Notes: generated from the sequence alone by a model not told the origin. Numbered from the stretch's first letter, positions 51,801 to 60,976 are shown. The stretch is 64,000 nucleotides of DNA from Desulfosporosinus hippei DSM 8344 (GCF_900100785.1 NZ_FNCP01000024.1:20007-84006), one strand, 5' to 3'. A program made the numbers and translations.

Positions 51801-52996
51801 GTCTTTTAGAAGGACTGCGGGGAGCTCTGTTTAGTCTGCGAACCAATAAGCTGAGATCGGGACTTACCATGCTGGGGATTATTATTGGGATTGCCGCTGT
51901 GATTGCTGTTGTTACCATAGGTATGGGAGGCAAAGCCGCCATCATGCAGGAAATGGAGAAAAGCGGAGTTAACCTCTTTGTGCTGTACGGTAAATCCGTG
52001 GGTAACAGCGGACAGAATGCGGGGAGCACCTTAACTCTCCAGGATGGAGAAAGCTTGAGACGGGCTCTGCCCCAAGTTAAAGTATTGCTGCCGGCAAGTA
52101 TTGAATATGCGGCTTTAGAAGTGAATCAAAAGCGTTCTTCCGCTATGGTCGTGGGGACGACTCCCGAGTTTGCGGATTTGCGCAACCGGGACATTGCCCG
52201 AGGACGTTTTTTCTCCGCAGAAGAGTTTTCTGCTGACCGGCGGGTTGCGGTGATTGATCAGACCTTAGCTGAGAATTTGTTTGGTGCAGGAAATCCTTTA
52301 GGGCAACAGGTTATTGTTCATAATGTTCCTTGTCGAGTGATTGGAGTTCTGGCTAAGGATACCTCTTCCTTTGCCCAGTTTAATGTCGGCCCGCAGAATG
52401 CCTATGCCTATATCCCTTGGGGGACTTGGTCGGAGGTCTTCGAGTCTCAGCGAGTTGACCAACTGGAAGGTTCTACTTACCGGGAAGCGGATTTGACCAG
52501 TACCATTGAAAGTGCTAAGCGTATCTTAAATGTACGCCATGGAACGACCAATCAGTACGAGGCCTTTAATATGCAGCAGCTGGTTCAGTCAGCCAATACA
52601 ATTATGCGGATTTTAACGAGTTTTATCGGTTTAGTTGCCGGTATATCCCTCTTGGTCGGAGGAATTGGGATTATGAACATTATGTTGGTTTCTGTGACTG
52701 AGCGTACCCGAGAAATCGGATTGCGCAAAGCCGTAGGAGCCAAAGAAAAAGATATTTTACTGCAATTTTTGTTAGAAGCCATTGTTTTATCTCTAATCGG
52801 GGGAATCATGGGTATTGCCTTGGGGGTTGGGAGTGCCTTGATCGCTTCCTACCTTTTAAACTGGCCGCCGCTGCTGTCCGGCTGGGCGATTATCTTTGCA
52901 GTGTCTTTCTCCATTGGAGTAGGATTGTTTTTTGGATTTTATCCGGCCTTCAAAGCAGCTAAACTAGAGCCGATGGCGGCCTTAAGATATGAGTAA
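51797..52996 (+). CDS. MacB/FtsX-type ABC permease without attached ATPase
   Basis: A 399-aa protein. LFSLRTNKLRSGLTMLGIII then GIAAVIAVVTIGMG is the MacB N-terminal helix, a periplasmic-type core domain (about 45-260) follows, and three C-terminal helices carry the GGIGIMNIMLVSVTERTREI and GLRKAVGAKEKDILLQFL motifs of FtsX permeases. It should export a substrate by a mechanotransmission mechanism with a LolD/MacB-like ATPase. No ATPase gene lies before, between or after, unlike the usual adaptor-ATPase-permease order. Confidence 0.88.
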   Translation: MSLLEGLRGALFSLRTNKLRSGLTMLGIIIGIAAVIAVVTIGMGGKAAIMQEMEKSGVNLFVLYGKSVGNSGQNAGSTLTLQDGESLRRALPQVKVLLPASIEYAALEVNQKRSSAMVVGTTPEFADLRNRDIARGRFFSAEEFSADRRVAVIDQTLAENLFGAGNPLGQQVIVHNVPCRVIGVLAKDTSSFAQFNVGPQNAYAYIPWGTWSEVFESQRVDQLEGSTYREADLTSTIESAKRILNVRHGTTNQYEAFNMQQLVQSANTIMRILTSFIGLVAGISLLVGGIGIMNIMLVSVTERTREIGLRKAVGAKEKDILLQFLLEAIVLSLIGGIMGIALGVGSALIASYLLNWPPLLSGWAIIFAVSFSIGVGLFFGFYPAFKAAKLEPMAALRYE

Positions 52997-53018
52997 CAAA
53001 TAGGGGGAAGATTTTTAA

Positions 53019-53312
53019 ATGTTAAAAGGAAAGCAAAAACGTTTTTTAAGAGCTATGGGCAATGAAATGGTGCCTATTCTTCAGGTAGGAAAGAGCGGAA
53101 TTACGGAAGCGGTTGTTACCCAAACTAATGAGACTATTGAGTCTCGCGAGTTAATCAAGGGACGAGTGTTGCAAAATTGCCTGGAGGAGCCCAAATCTGT
53201 TGCTGCAGTACTTGCCGAACAGACCGGCTCGGAATTGGTGCAAGTCATTGGGCGCAATTTCTTGTTATATAGACCTTCCAAGGATAAGCCGATGATTGAG
53301 TTGCCTAAGTAA
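53019..53312 (+). CDS. yhbY: YhbY/CRS1-type RNA-binding protein
   Basis: A 97-aa protein: GKQKRFLRAMGNEMVPILQV, GKSGITEAVVTQTNETIESR, ELIKGRVLQN and VIGRNFLLYR. This is the CRM/YhbY fold with the GxxG loop (GKSG) that binds pre-50S rRNA. It is 22 bp downstream of the permease gene, probably cotranscribed, and ends at a terminator. Confidence 0.92.
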   Translation: MLKGKQKRFLRAMGNEMVPILQVGKSGITEAVVTQTNETIESRELIKGRVLQNCLEEPKSVAAVLAEQTGSELVQVIGRNFLLYRPSKDKPMIELPK

Positions 53313-53428
53313 GGCAGACTTGGCTGACGCTGAGGCTTTAGGTAAGGGTAATCGTATTCGCAATCGTCTCGTTCTTATGGCTTGGAATGTATGAATTAAG
53401 GTGTATTTATAGGATTGGTTAAAATTGG

Positions 53429-53453
53429 GGGCTGCCTTAAGGGCAGCCTTTTT
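53429..53453 (+). terminator. Terminator after yhbY
   Basis: GGCTGCC-TTAA-GGGCAGCC followed by T5. Confidence 0.85.
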
Positions 53454-53506
53454 AAATTTATCCAATATGCTGAAAGTAAGACATGGTCATTATTAATAAC
53501 TAGCTA

Positions 53507-53653
53507 ATGATTGAATATTACGTTCTTCCAGAGAACCGCACCGCTGTTCCGGATGTTACTGAGACTTAGCTCGAAAAAGCATATTTTGCTGAGTGGCTAG
53601 ATAAGAGCAGTGTATTACAAAAAAATTTTATTAAAAATTTACAAATCATGTAA
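53507..53653 (+). pseudogene. Short frame interrupted by an in-frame TAG
   Basis: The frame reads MIEYYVLPENRTAVPDVTET, TAG (53567), LEKAYFAEWLDKSSVLQKNF then IKNLQIM and TAA. The parts on each side of the TAG look like one helical protein of about 48 residues. No RBS is visible before the ATG, so a decayed gene is more likely than a pyrrolysine-containing one. Nothing else is recognised between 53454 and 53781. Confidence 0.35.
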
Positions 53654-53781
53654 CCTTTTACTGCCTTCAAATGCTCTATATAGTAACCGGATAGTATTTA
53701 GCAAAGGGGTGACGGATGGGAATAATATTCTTAGAAATCCGGTTGTTGGTTAGTGTTCAATAATTTAAGGAGGTAGGAGTA

Positions 53782-54459
53782 ATGATCAAACAAAGGAAAG
53801 TCATATTATCACTAACATTTATTTTCACTATGTTCTTTTCAACGGTGGCATTAGCTGGACCATTTACAAATCCCGCTACTACGAATTCAAATTATGACAG
53901 ATGGGACGCCAAAGTCTATGCTGAAAGACATGCAGAATCACCAAATGACGATGAGTATGCAGATTTTATGTCAAGTGGCGGCGATTGTACTAACTTTGTT
54001 TCACAAGTACTTTGGGCCGGCGGAATGAGTATGAATGGAACCTCTACCCCTGGATATGGTTACTGGTATTACTATGGTAGTGTTCCCCCTTCACGGTCAT
54101 ATTCTTGGACTGGTGTAACACAGTTTATGCAGTATTGGGCAAATTACAATGGCAGCGGTAAAAATAAAGCATATAGTTTTAAAATCTATACGCTAACTGA
54201 TGCGATGGATCCTGATACTTACCATGCTATTTTTAAAGATTTATACGAAGGTGATATAATTCAATATACAGGTGCAATTACTCATTCCCAAGTAGTTCAT
54301 GACTATGATTCAACTGATTTATATGTAGCGCAGCACGGTACTGAAGAAGCTAGATATTATAGTGGTCAAAAGCTTTCTCAGTATTTAGATTGGGTTTTAG
54401 ATGGATATGGTTCAAATGTAACTGTTTACACCGAGAGGATGAAACTGGCGTCTACCTAA
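53782..54459 (+). CDS. Secreted amidase-domain protein (Amidase_6)
   Basis: A 225-aa protein with a signal peptide (ILSLTFIFTMFFSTVALA). NYDRWDAKVYAERHAESPND, then SSGGDCTNFVSQVLWAGGM (probable catalytic Cys in GDCTNF) and ITHSQVVHDYDS are the marks of the putative amidase domain PF12671, a papain/NlpC-like fold of sporulating Firmicutes. It may act on peptidoglycan or a secreted peptide. AAGGAGG precedes the ATG. It is followed 41 bp later by another exported protein. Confidence 0.85.
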   Translation: MIKQRKVILSLTFIFTMFFSTVALAGPFTNPATTNSNYDRWDAKVYAERHAESPNDDEYADFMSSGGDCTNFVSQVLWAGGMSMNGTSTPGYGYWYYYGSVPPSRSYSWTGVTQFMQYWANYNGSGKNKAYSFKIYTLTDAMDPDTYHAIFKDLYEGDIIQYTGAITHSQVVHDYDSTDLYVAQHGTEEARYYSGQKLSQYLDWVLDGYGSNVTVYTERMKLAST

Positions 54460-54500
54460 TATGATTGTTTTAAAAATTATATGTATAATTGGAGGCGGCG

Positions 54501-55004
54501 ATGATAATGAAAAGAACTGGTGTTTTTTTACTTAGTTCACTTGTTGCGGTTTTATGCTTAAGTAGCAGTGTTTTTGTGTATGCCGGAAATTATCCGGTTG
54601 CAGAGAGAAAAGCGTTAGTAAAGCAATTAGAAGCGGATTTTGATGCTGAGCATGAGAAACTTTTGAAAAGCGACCTTCCCTTAACGGAAAAAGAAATCTT
54701 GGAAAGTGCTTCAGCAGGAGATAAACTCAAGGAAAAAGGTATAGCAGCGCAAAAGCTTAAGAAAGAAATTGAAGCTGTAGAAGGTTCTACAGTGCGAAGT
54801 AAAGAAGAGATTCTCAAAGATGTTGAGCTCGGGATAATTGTGATTGGAGAAAGTGTGGAGGTTTTGGCCAAACGAGATTCAAATAGAAGTAAAGTTAACT
54901 CTGAGAAGCTTATACAACTAAAACAACTTAAAGAAGATTTAATGAGTGGTACGATCAGTCCACAAGACGCTGACAAAAAAATTGTCGATATCAAAGCAAA
55001 ATAG
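54501..55004 (+). CDS. Hypothetical exported helical protein
   Basis: About 167 aa from ATG 54501 (GGAGG upstream; ATG 54507 is also possible). Signal peptide TGVFLLSSLVAVLCLSSSVF, then a charged, wholly helical mature region (KALVKQLEADFDAEHEKLLK, ILKDVELGIIVIGESVEVLA) ending in a short SHOCT-like helix (LKEDLMSGTISPQDADKKI). No family is certain. It is probably cotranscribed with the amidase-type gene. Confidence 0.65.
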   Translation: MIMKRTGVFLLSSLVAVLCLSSSVFVYAGNYPVAERKALVKQLEADFDAEHEKLLKSDLPLTEKEILESASAGDKLKEKGIAAQKLKKEIEAVEGSTVRSKEEILKDVELGIIVIGESVEVLAKRDSNRSKVNSEKLIQLKQLKEDLMSGTISPQDADKKIVDIKAK

Positions 55005-55110
55005 CCTAATGGTTGGTGTGCTCCCCATTAGATCTTAGGATGTATGGATTTTTTCTGGGAAAAGATATTTAATGAATTTAATAAGGATAACTTGGCAAGG
55101 CAAAAAAACC

Positions 55111-55155
55111 ACGCCAGCATCTCCTCTAATCAGGGGGAGTTTGCTGGCGTTTTTC
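55111..55155 (+). terminator. Terminator after the secreted protein pair
   Basis: ACGCCAGCA / TGCTGGCGT with an imperfect inner stem and T5. Beyond it (55160-55413) only degraded repeat-like sequence is seen (AAGGGCTCCGCCTCAGAGCC). Confidence 0.8.
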
Positions 55156-55413
55156 ATTTAAAGGTTAGTAATGTCGATTACCCGAGCCAAAGACAGCTAA
55201 AAGGGCTCCGCCTCAGAGCCATACAGAAGAAGACCCCATGTCTACCTAGAAGGTTTTTTAAGCGTAGCCACCATGCTGTCCGTTAAAACTTTCTTGCTAT
55301 AAAAGAGGGGATAATTGTATATCCATCGAATAAAATTAAGACATGCAGCGGTATATCCGACGAAATAAAGCAAAGAACCGTCTCTTGGCGTTTTTCTGGA
55401 GAGGAGTTTTTAG

Positions 55414-56292
55414 ATGGCGAGATGTGAGGTTGTTTGTCCGACAACAGTTGCCGAGAGTCTTGAGAAGATTTCCGGAATTAATGAGAACGTTGTTTTTTTA
55501 AACGGCGGCACTGATCTGGTGATTAAGCTGCAGACCGGTCAGCTTAAACCTGCTCATATTATGGATCTTTCTTTAATATCAGAGCTCAATTTCATTAAGG
55601 AAGTTGGGGGCAGGATTAAGATTGGCAGTGGAACGACCTTTGCTCAAATCAGTGAGAGTGATCTGATTAGGAGTAGGGCGAGATGTCTAAGTCAGGCCGC
55701 CTCTCAGGTGGGGTCTGCTCAAATTCGCAATCGGGCTACTATTGGGGGGAATATTGCTAATGCCGCAGCGGCGGCGGATAGTTTGCCGGCCTTACTGGCT
55801 TTGGAGGCTTGGATTAGTATAGCCGGGCCCAAGGGTTCGCGGAGAATTCCTTTTGCTCAGTTGCAGTCAGGAGGGGTTCAGGGCCTTCAAGAGAAGGAGC
55901 TGATTCTGGAGATTGATTTTCCGATAGTTCAAACCCCAGGCCGGACTAGAGTTAAGAGTGCCTTTGGGAAAATCGGCAGTCGAACTGCTGTGTCCGTAGC
56001 CCGTTTAAATATGGCCGCTCTGCTGGAATATGATGTTGAGGAGCAAAGAATTCTCAATTCACGATGGGGTGTGGGGGCTTTAGGGCCAACCCCCTTTCGG
56101 TTAGAAGAGTTGGAGAAAGAGTTGCAAGGCCGAAGGGTGGATGGGCTGAATGCGGAAGAGATTGCTGACTACTTAACAGGTGTAGTGGATCAGGCCATTC
56201 CCGACCGGGCTTCGCAGGAATATAAACGCCAGGCCATTAGGGGCTTAGTTTACGACCTTCTTGCGGATTTATCCGATGACTACCAGTCGTAA
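55414..56292 (+). CDS. FAD-binding subunit of a molybdenum hydroxylase (CoxM/XdhB-like)
   Basis: A 292-aa protein. NVVFLNGGTDLVIKLQTGQL and QIRNRATIGGNIANAAAAAD are the two FAD-binding motifs of the FAD_binding_5 family, and the C-terminal CO_deh_flav_C region follows (about 180-280). In xanthine dehydrogenase or CO dehydrogenase it carries electrons from the Fe-S subunit to the acceptor. The usual Mo (CoxL) and [2Fe-2S] (CoxS) partners are absent on both sides here. GGAGAGG precedes the ATG. Confidence 0.85.
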   Translation: MARCEVVCPTTVAESLEKISGINENVVFLNGGTDLVIKLQTGQLKPAHIMDLSLISELNFIKEVGGRIKIGSGTTFAQISESDLIRSRARCLSQAASQVGSAQIRNRATIGGNIANAAAAADSLPALLALEAWISIAGPKGSRRIPFAQLQSGGVQGLQEKELILEIDFPIVQTPGRTRVKSAFGKIGSRTAVSVARLNMAALLEYDVEEQRILNSRWGVGALGPTPFRLEELEKELQGRRVDGLNAEEIADYLTGVVDQAIPDRASQEYKRQAIRGLVYDLLADLSDDYQS

Positions 56293-56540
56293 GACTCCCA
56301 TCTTCTACAAGTACGAAAGCATCCAGTGACGAAACCCGGGTGAGGGTTTCGCCCAAGCCGCCTGCACCAAAGAAAAGCATAACGGCGCAGGTTGCTTTCG
56401 CCGAACCGCAAACTACACAGAACAACTTTAGCGGTGAGGATGAGATAACGGCTGCTACATCCCTGGATCACTTGATCATCCTGGGGCGAGAAGACTCCCA
56501 CCTCTTAGGCCTCCCAACAGCTCATGAATACTGAATAATG
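56286..56540. repeat. Degraded repeat region
   Basis: It holds a half hairpin of family A (GACTCCCATCTTCTACAAG), a GCGAAACCC/GGGTTTCG stem and a family B-like GCCGCCTGCACCAAAG piece. No gene is supported in this 320-bp gap. Confidence 0.5.
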
Positions 56541-56616
56541 GCTTAATGAAAAGAGGATATTGTCGTTGGTTGGAGAATTAACGACAATAAGGGTGATAAT
56601 AACTAGGAGGTAAGTA

Positions 56617-58029
56617 ATGCCTGGTGTTGTTATGGATGAAGTTTTTAGGCAGCTTTTTAATTCAATTGACGAAGGGGTTATTGTTACCGACCCTGATGGA
56701 CAGATAATCTTTTACAATTCTGAAATGGCAAAGTTAGAAGAGTTGTTGTCCGAGCAAGTTGTCGGAAGGTATTTGAATGAAGTCTATGATGCTGTTACTG
56801 TGGAAAGCAGTGAACACCTAAGTGTGGTTTTGACTAAGGAGCCGGTTCTTGAGAAGCATAAAACCTATTTTACGAATAAGGGGAAAGAGGTCACTATTGT
56901 GGCCAGTACCTTTCCTGTGCTGGAAGATGATCAGGTTATAGCGGTCTATTCCGTGTGTAAGGATATCAGTAAGTTTAAAGAACTCTTAACTAAGACTATG
57001 CAATTGCATGACCAGATTGGATTTGAAGGTCAAGAACCCCGGGGTAATAATGGAACTCGCTATACCTTTGATTCCATTGTTTACGCCAGTTCTGTGATGA
57101 AGGATCTAATTGCCTCGGCTAAAAAGGCTGCCTTGGCTGATGGATTTATTTTAGTGTTTGGTGAGACGGGAACCGGCAAAGAGCTATTGGTTCAAGCCAT
57201 ACACAATTACAGTCCTCGCAAGCACGAGCCTTTTGTAGCAATTAATTGTGCGGCAATTCCGGAAACCCTTTTAGAGAGTATTCTTTTTGGCACAACCAAA
57301 GGGGCTTTTACCGGTGCAGTAGAATCAAAAGGATTGTTTCAGCAAGCTGGAAATGGCACTTTGTTTCTGGATGAACTGAATTGTATGAGTATTAATTTAC
57401 AAGCTAAGATTCTTCGGGTTGTCCAGGAAAGAATGGTCAGACGAGTCGGTGGGACTATGGAAATTCCGGTCCGCTGTCGGGTGATTAGTTCTACGAATGT
57501 GGATCCCTGGGAATCAGTGAACAATGGCAGTTTGCGTAAAGATCTTTTCTATCGTTTAGCCGTGATGACCCTCTTTATCCCGCCCTTAAAAGATAGAAAA
57601 GAAGACGTAGAGGCCCTGATTCATTCCTTTCTCAATCGTTATCAAAAGATCTACGGCTTTGGTGAAGTTCAGATTGATGCCGTCTTAAAGGATATTTTTC
57701 TTCGTTACCAGTGGCCCGGGAACGTTCGGGAATTAGAACATATTATTGAAAGCGCCATGAATATGTTAGATGGCCGAAAGGTTATTACCGTCGATCACTT
57801 GCCCCACTATCTGAGAGCAAAATTTGTTAGTCAGGATGGAACCTTCCCTGAATATTACAAAAAAGGATCTAATACTTTGGCCCATGTACTGAGGGAAGTA
57901 GAAAAGCAAGTGATTCGAGAAGCCTTGAAAAGCCATGACGGAAATATTACCAGGGCTGCGGAGTCTATAGGAATTGCCCGTCAAAATCTTCAATACCGGA
58001 TTAGAAAACTTAATGCGCAAAATATTTAG
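56617..58029 (+). CDS. Sigma-54-dependent activator (PAS - AAA+ - Fis)
   Basis: A 470-aa protein. PAS sensor about 8-120 (FNSIDEGVIVTDPDGQIIFY), central AAA+ domain about 150-380 with Walker A GETGTGKE, the sigma-54 contact loop GAFTGA, Walker B GTLFLDELN and the R-finger region, then a Fis-type HTH (ALKSHDGNITRAAESIGIAR). It activates RNA polymerase-sigma54 promoters. AGGAGG precedes the ATG. The next operon has a clear -24/-12 promoter and an upstream inverted repeat, so it is the probable target. Confidence 0.93.
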   Translation: MPGVVMDEVFRQLFNSIDEGVIVTDPDGQIIFYNSEMAKLEELLSEQVVGRYLNEVYDAVTVESSEHLSVVLTKEPVLEKHKTYFTNKGKEVTIVASTFPVLEDDQVIAVYSVCKDISKFKELLTKTMQLHDQIGFEGQEPRGNNGTRYTFDSIVYASSVMKDLIASAKKAALADGFILVFGETGTGKELLVQAIHNYSPRKHEPFVAINCAAIPETLLESILFGTTKGAFTGAVESKGLFQQAGNGTLFLDELNCMSINLQAKILRVVQERMVRRVGGTMEIPVRCRVISSTNVDPWESVNNGSLRKDLFYRLAVMTLFIPPLKDRKEDVEALIHSFLNRYQKIYGFGEVQIDAVLKDIFLRYQWPGNVRELEHIIESAMNMLDGRKVITVDHLPHYLRAKFVSQDGTFPEYYKKGSNTLAHVLREVEKQVIREALKSHDGNITRAAESIGIARQNLQYRIRKLNAQNI

Positions 58030-58127
58030 GCGGGCAAGGAATGTTGGCACTTGCCTTTAGAGGGCTCTCAGTGGTAATGGGACGGATGTTTCGCAAATAA
58101 TTTATGCGCTAGGCATTGATTCCAAGT

Positions 58128-58152
58128 GTGACGTGGCCTTTGGTTACGTCAC
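58128..58152. promoter_or_regulatory. Inverted repeat, possible activator site (UAS)
   Basis: GTGACGT-N11-ACGTCAC lies about 160 bp upstream of the sigma-54 promoter, the usual distance for a bacterial enhancer-binding protein site. Confidence 0.5.
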
Positions 58153-58194
58153 GGATACTACATAGACTATTACTTTAAAGCAGAGTGAACTGGT

Positions 58195-58220
58195 TCAAAC
58201 TAAAGCTGAGTATCGAAACT
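58195..58220 (+). repeat. Repeat family A vestige
   Basis: GTGAACTGGTTCAAACTAAA then GCTGAG resembles the start and first hairpin of family A. Confidence 0.5.
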
Positions 58221-58308
58221 TCAGAATGGATAAAGAAGGCCCGCACGCAGTAGAATTTTGAAGTCTCCCAGGTGAAAAAAGGAAAGTATACATTTAATTA
58301 TCAGAAAT

Positions 58309-58326
58309 CAGGAACGATTCTTGCAT
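58309..58326 (+). promoter_or_regulatory. Sigma-54 promoter (-24/-12)
   Basis: CAGGAACGATTCTTGCAT: GG (58311-58312) and GC (58323-58324) are 10 nt apart, and AACG and TTGCA fit the GGCACG-N4-TTGCA consensus. It is 170 bp before the first gene of the Opu-type operon. Confidence 0.65.
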
Positions 58327-58497
58327 TAGAGATTAGTTAGATTACATACCGAATTCAAATTTCTTAGTACATAACTTTTTGGAGCTGTTTTTTAGGACGA
58401 TACTTAAAGATTATTTTAGTCTAGAGATTCCTAAAGGATCTTAGTGAATGTCTTAATTTCTCCTGTATTTTAATGAAAGAAAGTGAGGTGATGGTGA

Positions 58498-59154
58498 ATG
58501 ACCTTAACGGATTTTGTGAATTTTCTGGTGAAGAATTCTAAGACAATTATGGAATACTCCGAAAATCATTTTACCTTGGTGTTGCTAGCTGTGGGGATTT
58601 CTTTGCTGATTTGGGTGCCTGTCGGTCTCTTGTTAACCAAAAGTGATAAGTGGGCAGCGCGAGTTTTAGCGTTAGCTAATACGATATTTTGTATTCCCAG
58701 TTTATCGATGTTTGCGATTTTGGTCACAATCCCAATGTTTGGCCTGGGCCGAAAGTCTGCGTTACTGGCCTTAGTTCTCTATGCTATGATGCCGCTGATT
58801 CGCAGTGTCTATGATGGGGTGAAAAATGTTGATCGCAATGTGATTGAAGCAGCTAGAGGAATGGGAATGAGTACCAAGCGAATTCTCGTAGAAATTCTTG
58901 TACCTTTAGGTATGCCGATTATCTTTGCCGGTTTCCGGATAACTGTGGTCATGACTACCGGTATTGCTGCAATTGCCACCTATATTGGGGAGCGGAATTT
59001 AGGGCGATTCATCCAGGAAGGCCTTGTTCGTTCAAATACACCGATGATGGTCACCGGTGCCCTGATTATTTCAATAATTGCCATTGGTTTAGATACTATT
59101 CTTGGAATGATTGAGAAAAGGATTGTTCCCAAAGGATTACGAGTGAGTCGCTAA
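58498..59154 (+). CDS. Opu-type ABC permease (quaternary amine uptake), first
   Basis: A 218-aa permease with about five helices. GISLLIWVPVGLLLTKSDKW, IFCIPSLSMFAILVTIPMFG and VIEAARGMGMSTKRILVEIL (EAA loop) are typical of OpuBB/OpuCB/YehY permeases for choline, betaine or carnitine. GTGAGGTG precedes the start. The operon order is permease - ATPase - permease - binding protein. Confidence 0.9.
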   Translation: MTLTDFVNFLVKNSKTIMEYSENHFTLVLLAVGISLLIWVPVGLLLTKSDKWAARVLALANTIFCIPSLSMFAILVTIPMFGLGRKSALLALVLYAMMPLIRSVYDGVKNVDRNVIEAARGMGMSTKRILVEILVPLGMPIIFAGFRITVVMTTGIAAIATYIGERNLGRFIQEGLVRSNTPMMVTGALIISIIAIGLDTILGMIEKRIVPKGLRVSR

Positions 59155-59215
59155 CCCTCATCAGGATGGTAGGTCTAATTCAGGACGGGGTAGAGTTTTA
59201 CAGAGGAGGATTCTG

Positions 59216-60331
59216 ATGATTGAATTAGAGCAGATTACGAAGCAGTACCCAGGTCAAGCAATGCCAGCAGTGGATAAACTATATTTGTCAATTCCGAAAG
59301 GAGAAATTTGTGTTTTAGTTGGCCCCTCCGGCTGTGGCAAGAGTACGATTTTGCGCATGATTAACCGGATGATTGAGCCGACTTCCGGGGTTGTGAAAAT
59401 CAATGGACAGGATGTTACCAGTACGAATCCGGATCAACTGCGGATGGGTATTGGCTATGTTATTCAACAAATAGGGCTTTTGCCTCACCGGACAATCGCT
59501 GAAAATATCGCTATTGTACCGCGGCTCTATAAATGGCCGAAGGAGAAAATCAAGCAACGGGTTGATGAACTGATTGTAATGATGGGGCTTGACTTGGAAA
59601 AGACCAGGGGCAAGTATCCGTCTCAACTTAGTGGCGGGCAAATGCAGAGAGTAGGGGTTGCCAGGGCGATGGCTGTCGATCCGCCCATTATGCTTATGGA
59701 CGAACCTTTCGGAGCAGTTGATCCCATTGCCCGAACCCATTTGCAGGATGAGTTGCTGCGACTCCAGAAAGAGATTAAGAAGACGATTGTTTTTGTGACT
59801 CATGACATTAATGAAGCCATCAAAATGGGGGATAGGATCGCTATTTTCAATGCGGGGCAATTAGTACAGTTTGGAACTCCGGAAGAGATCTTGACTAATC
59901 CCATTAATGAGTTTGTTGAGGACTTCATTGGGCGGGATCGGGTTGTCAAAAAGTTGAATTTATATCTGGCTGAGGATGCAATGCAGCCCATAAAATGTTT
60001 GCTTAGGGAAGATGAATTGCAGAATGTTGCTCAGAAGATGAAGGATGCGGGGGCGGAGGTGGCTTTCCTCGTCAATGAGACGGGCAAAGCTAGTGGTCAA
60101 ATCTCGGCGGGTGATGTCGCAGAGTTTGGGATGGATATTGAAGGATTGCGGAAACGAGCCCGGCGCAGGTCAAACGCCTTTGTTCAAACCACCACTCCCT
60201 TCCCGGATGCACTTTCCCTGCTGCTGGAATATGATGCTGATTATCTGGGAGTTCTAAAGGGTGAGGAACTTTGTGGAGTGCTCTCTTTCCAAGGAATTAG
60301 GAAGCATGTGTACAGGAAAGAGGGTGAGTAA
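59216..60331 (+). CDS. Opu-type ABC ATPase with CBS region
   Basis: A 371-aa ATPase. Walker A GPSGCGKST, YVIQQIGLLPHRTIAENIAI, signature LSGGQMQRVGVARAMA and Walker B MLMDEPFGAVDPIAR, as in ProV/OpuCA. The C-terminal about 110 residues form a CBS-like module that can sense ionic strength or nucleotides in OpuA relatives. GAGGAGG is before the ATG, and the next gene starts directly after the stop. Confidence 0.92.
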   Translation: MIELEQITKQYPGQAMPAVDKLYLSIPKGEICVLVGPSGCGKSTILRMINRMIEPTSGVVKINGQDVTSTNPDQLRMGIGYVIQQIGLLPHRTIAENIAIVPRLYKWPKEKIKQRVDELIVMMGLDLEKTRGKYPSQLSGGQMQRVGVARAMAVDPPIMLMDEPFGAVDPIARTHLQDELLRLQKEIKKTIVFVTHDINEAIKMGDRIAIFNAGQLVQFGTPEEILTNPINEFVEDFIGRDRVVKKLNLYLAEDAMQPIKCLLREDELQNVAQKMKDAGAEVAFLVNETGKASGQISAGDVAEFGMDIEGLRKRARRRSNAFVQTTTPFPDALSLLLEYDADYLGVLKGEELCGVLSFQGIRKHVYRKEGE

Positions 60332-60976
60332 ATGCGTTGGGAGAATTTCAGGTTTGCTCTCTTTGAGAAGGCTCCCGAGGCTCTGTTAGAGCATTCCATG
60401 ATTGTTGTTATCACTATAACCATTGCAATCCTGATTTCCGTACCCCTCGGAGTCTTTCTTAGTCGTCCGAAATATAAGAAGTTTGGACTTGTTACCCTTA
60501 ATATACTTAACCTATTACAAGCCGTTCCCGGGATTGCGGTTATTGCCTTGGCTCTGCCGATCCTGGGTTTGGGCATGAAGCCTGCTATTGTGGCCCTTTT
60601 ATTTCAGAGTCTTTTGCCCATCGTCAGGAATACCATTGCCGGTTTATTAGGGGTTAGCTCAGATGTGAAGGAAGCCGCCAGCGGGATGGGAATGTCTCAG
60701 CGAAGAATTCTGTGGGAAGTAGAGCTGCCACTGGCTATCCCGATTATTTTAAGTGGGATCCGGACGGCGACTGTTTATGTGGTTAGTATAGGTACCTTAG
60801 CTTCTCTGATTGGTGCGGGAGGTCTGGGTAATCTTATTATGGGCGGCCTTTCTCTCTTCCGACCGGAATACTTACTGGTTGGAGCGGGGCTGGGGGCTTT
60901 GATGGCTATCTTTTTGGATAGGATGATTAATTACTTGGAGTATCGGATCACACCTCCCGGGATGAGGGTTGAGTAG
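60332..60976 (+). CDS. Opu-type ABC permease, second
   Basis: A 214-aa permease. IVVITITIAILISVPLGVFL, LNLLQAVPGIAVIALALPIL, KEAASGMGMSQRRILWEVEL and ASLIGAGGLGNLIMGGLSLF are conserved in OpuCD/YehW permeases. Its ATG immediately follows the ATPase stop. A 227-bp gap to the binding-protein gene contains a TATAAT-like element and a possible extra promoter. Confidence 0.9.
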   Translation: MRWENFRFALFEKAPEALLEHSMIVVITITIAILISVPLGVFLSRPKYKKFGLVTLNILNLLQAVPGIAVIALALPILGLGMKPAIVALLFQSLLPIVRNTIAGLLGVSSDVKEAASGMGMSQRRILWEVELPLAIPIILSGIRTATVYVVSIGTLASLIGAGGLGNLIMGGLSLFRPEYLLVGAGLGALMAIFLDRMINYLEYRITPPGMRVE

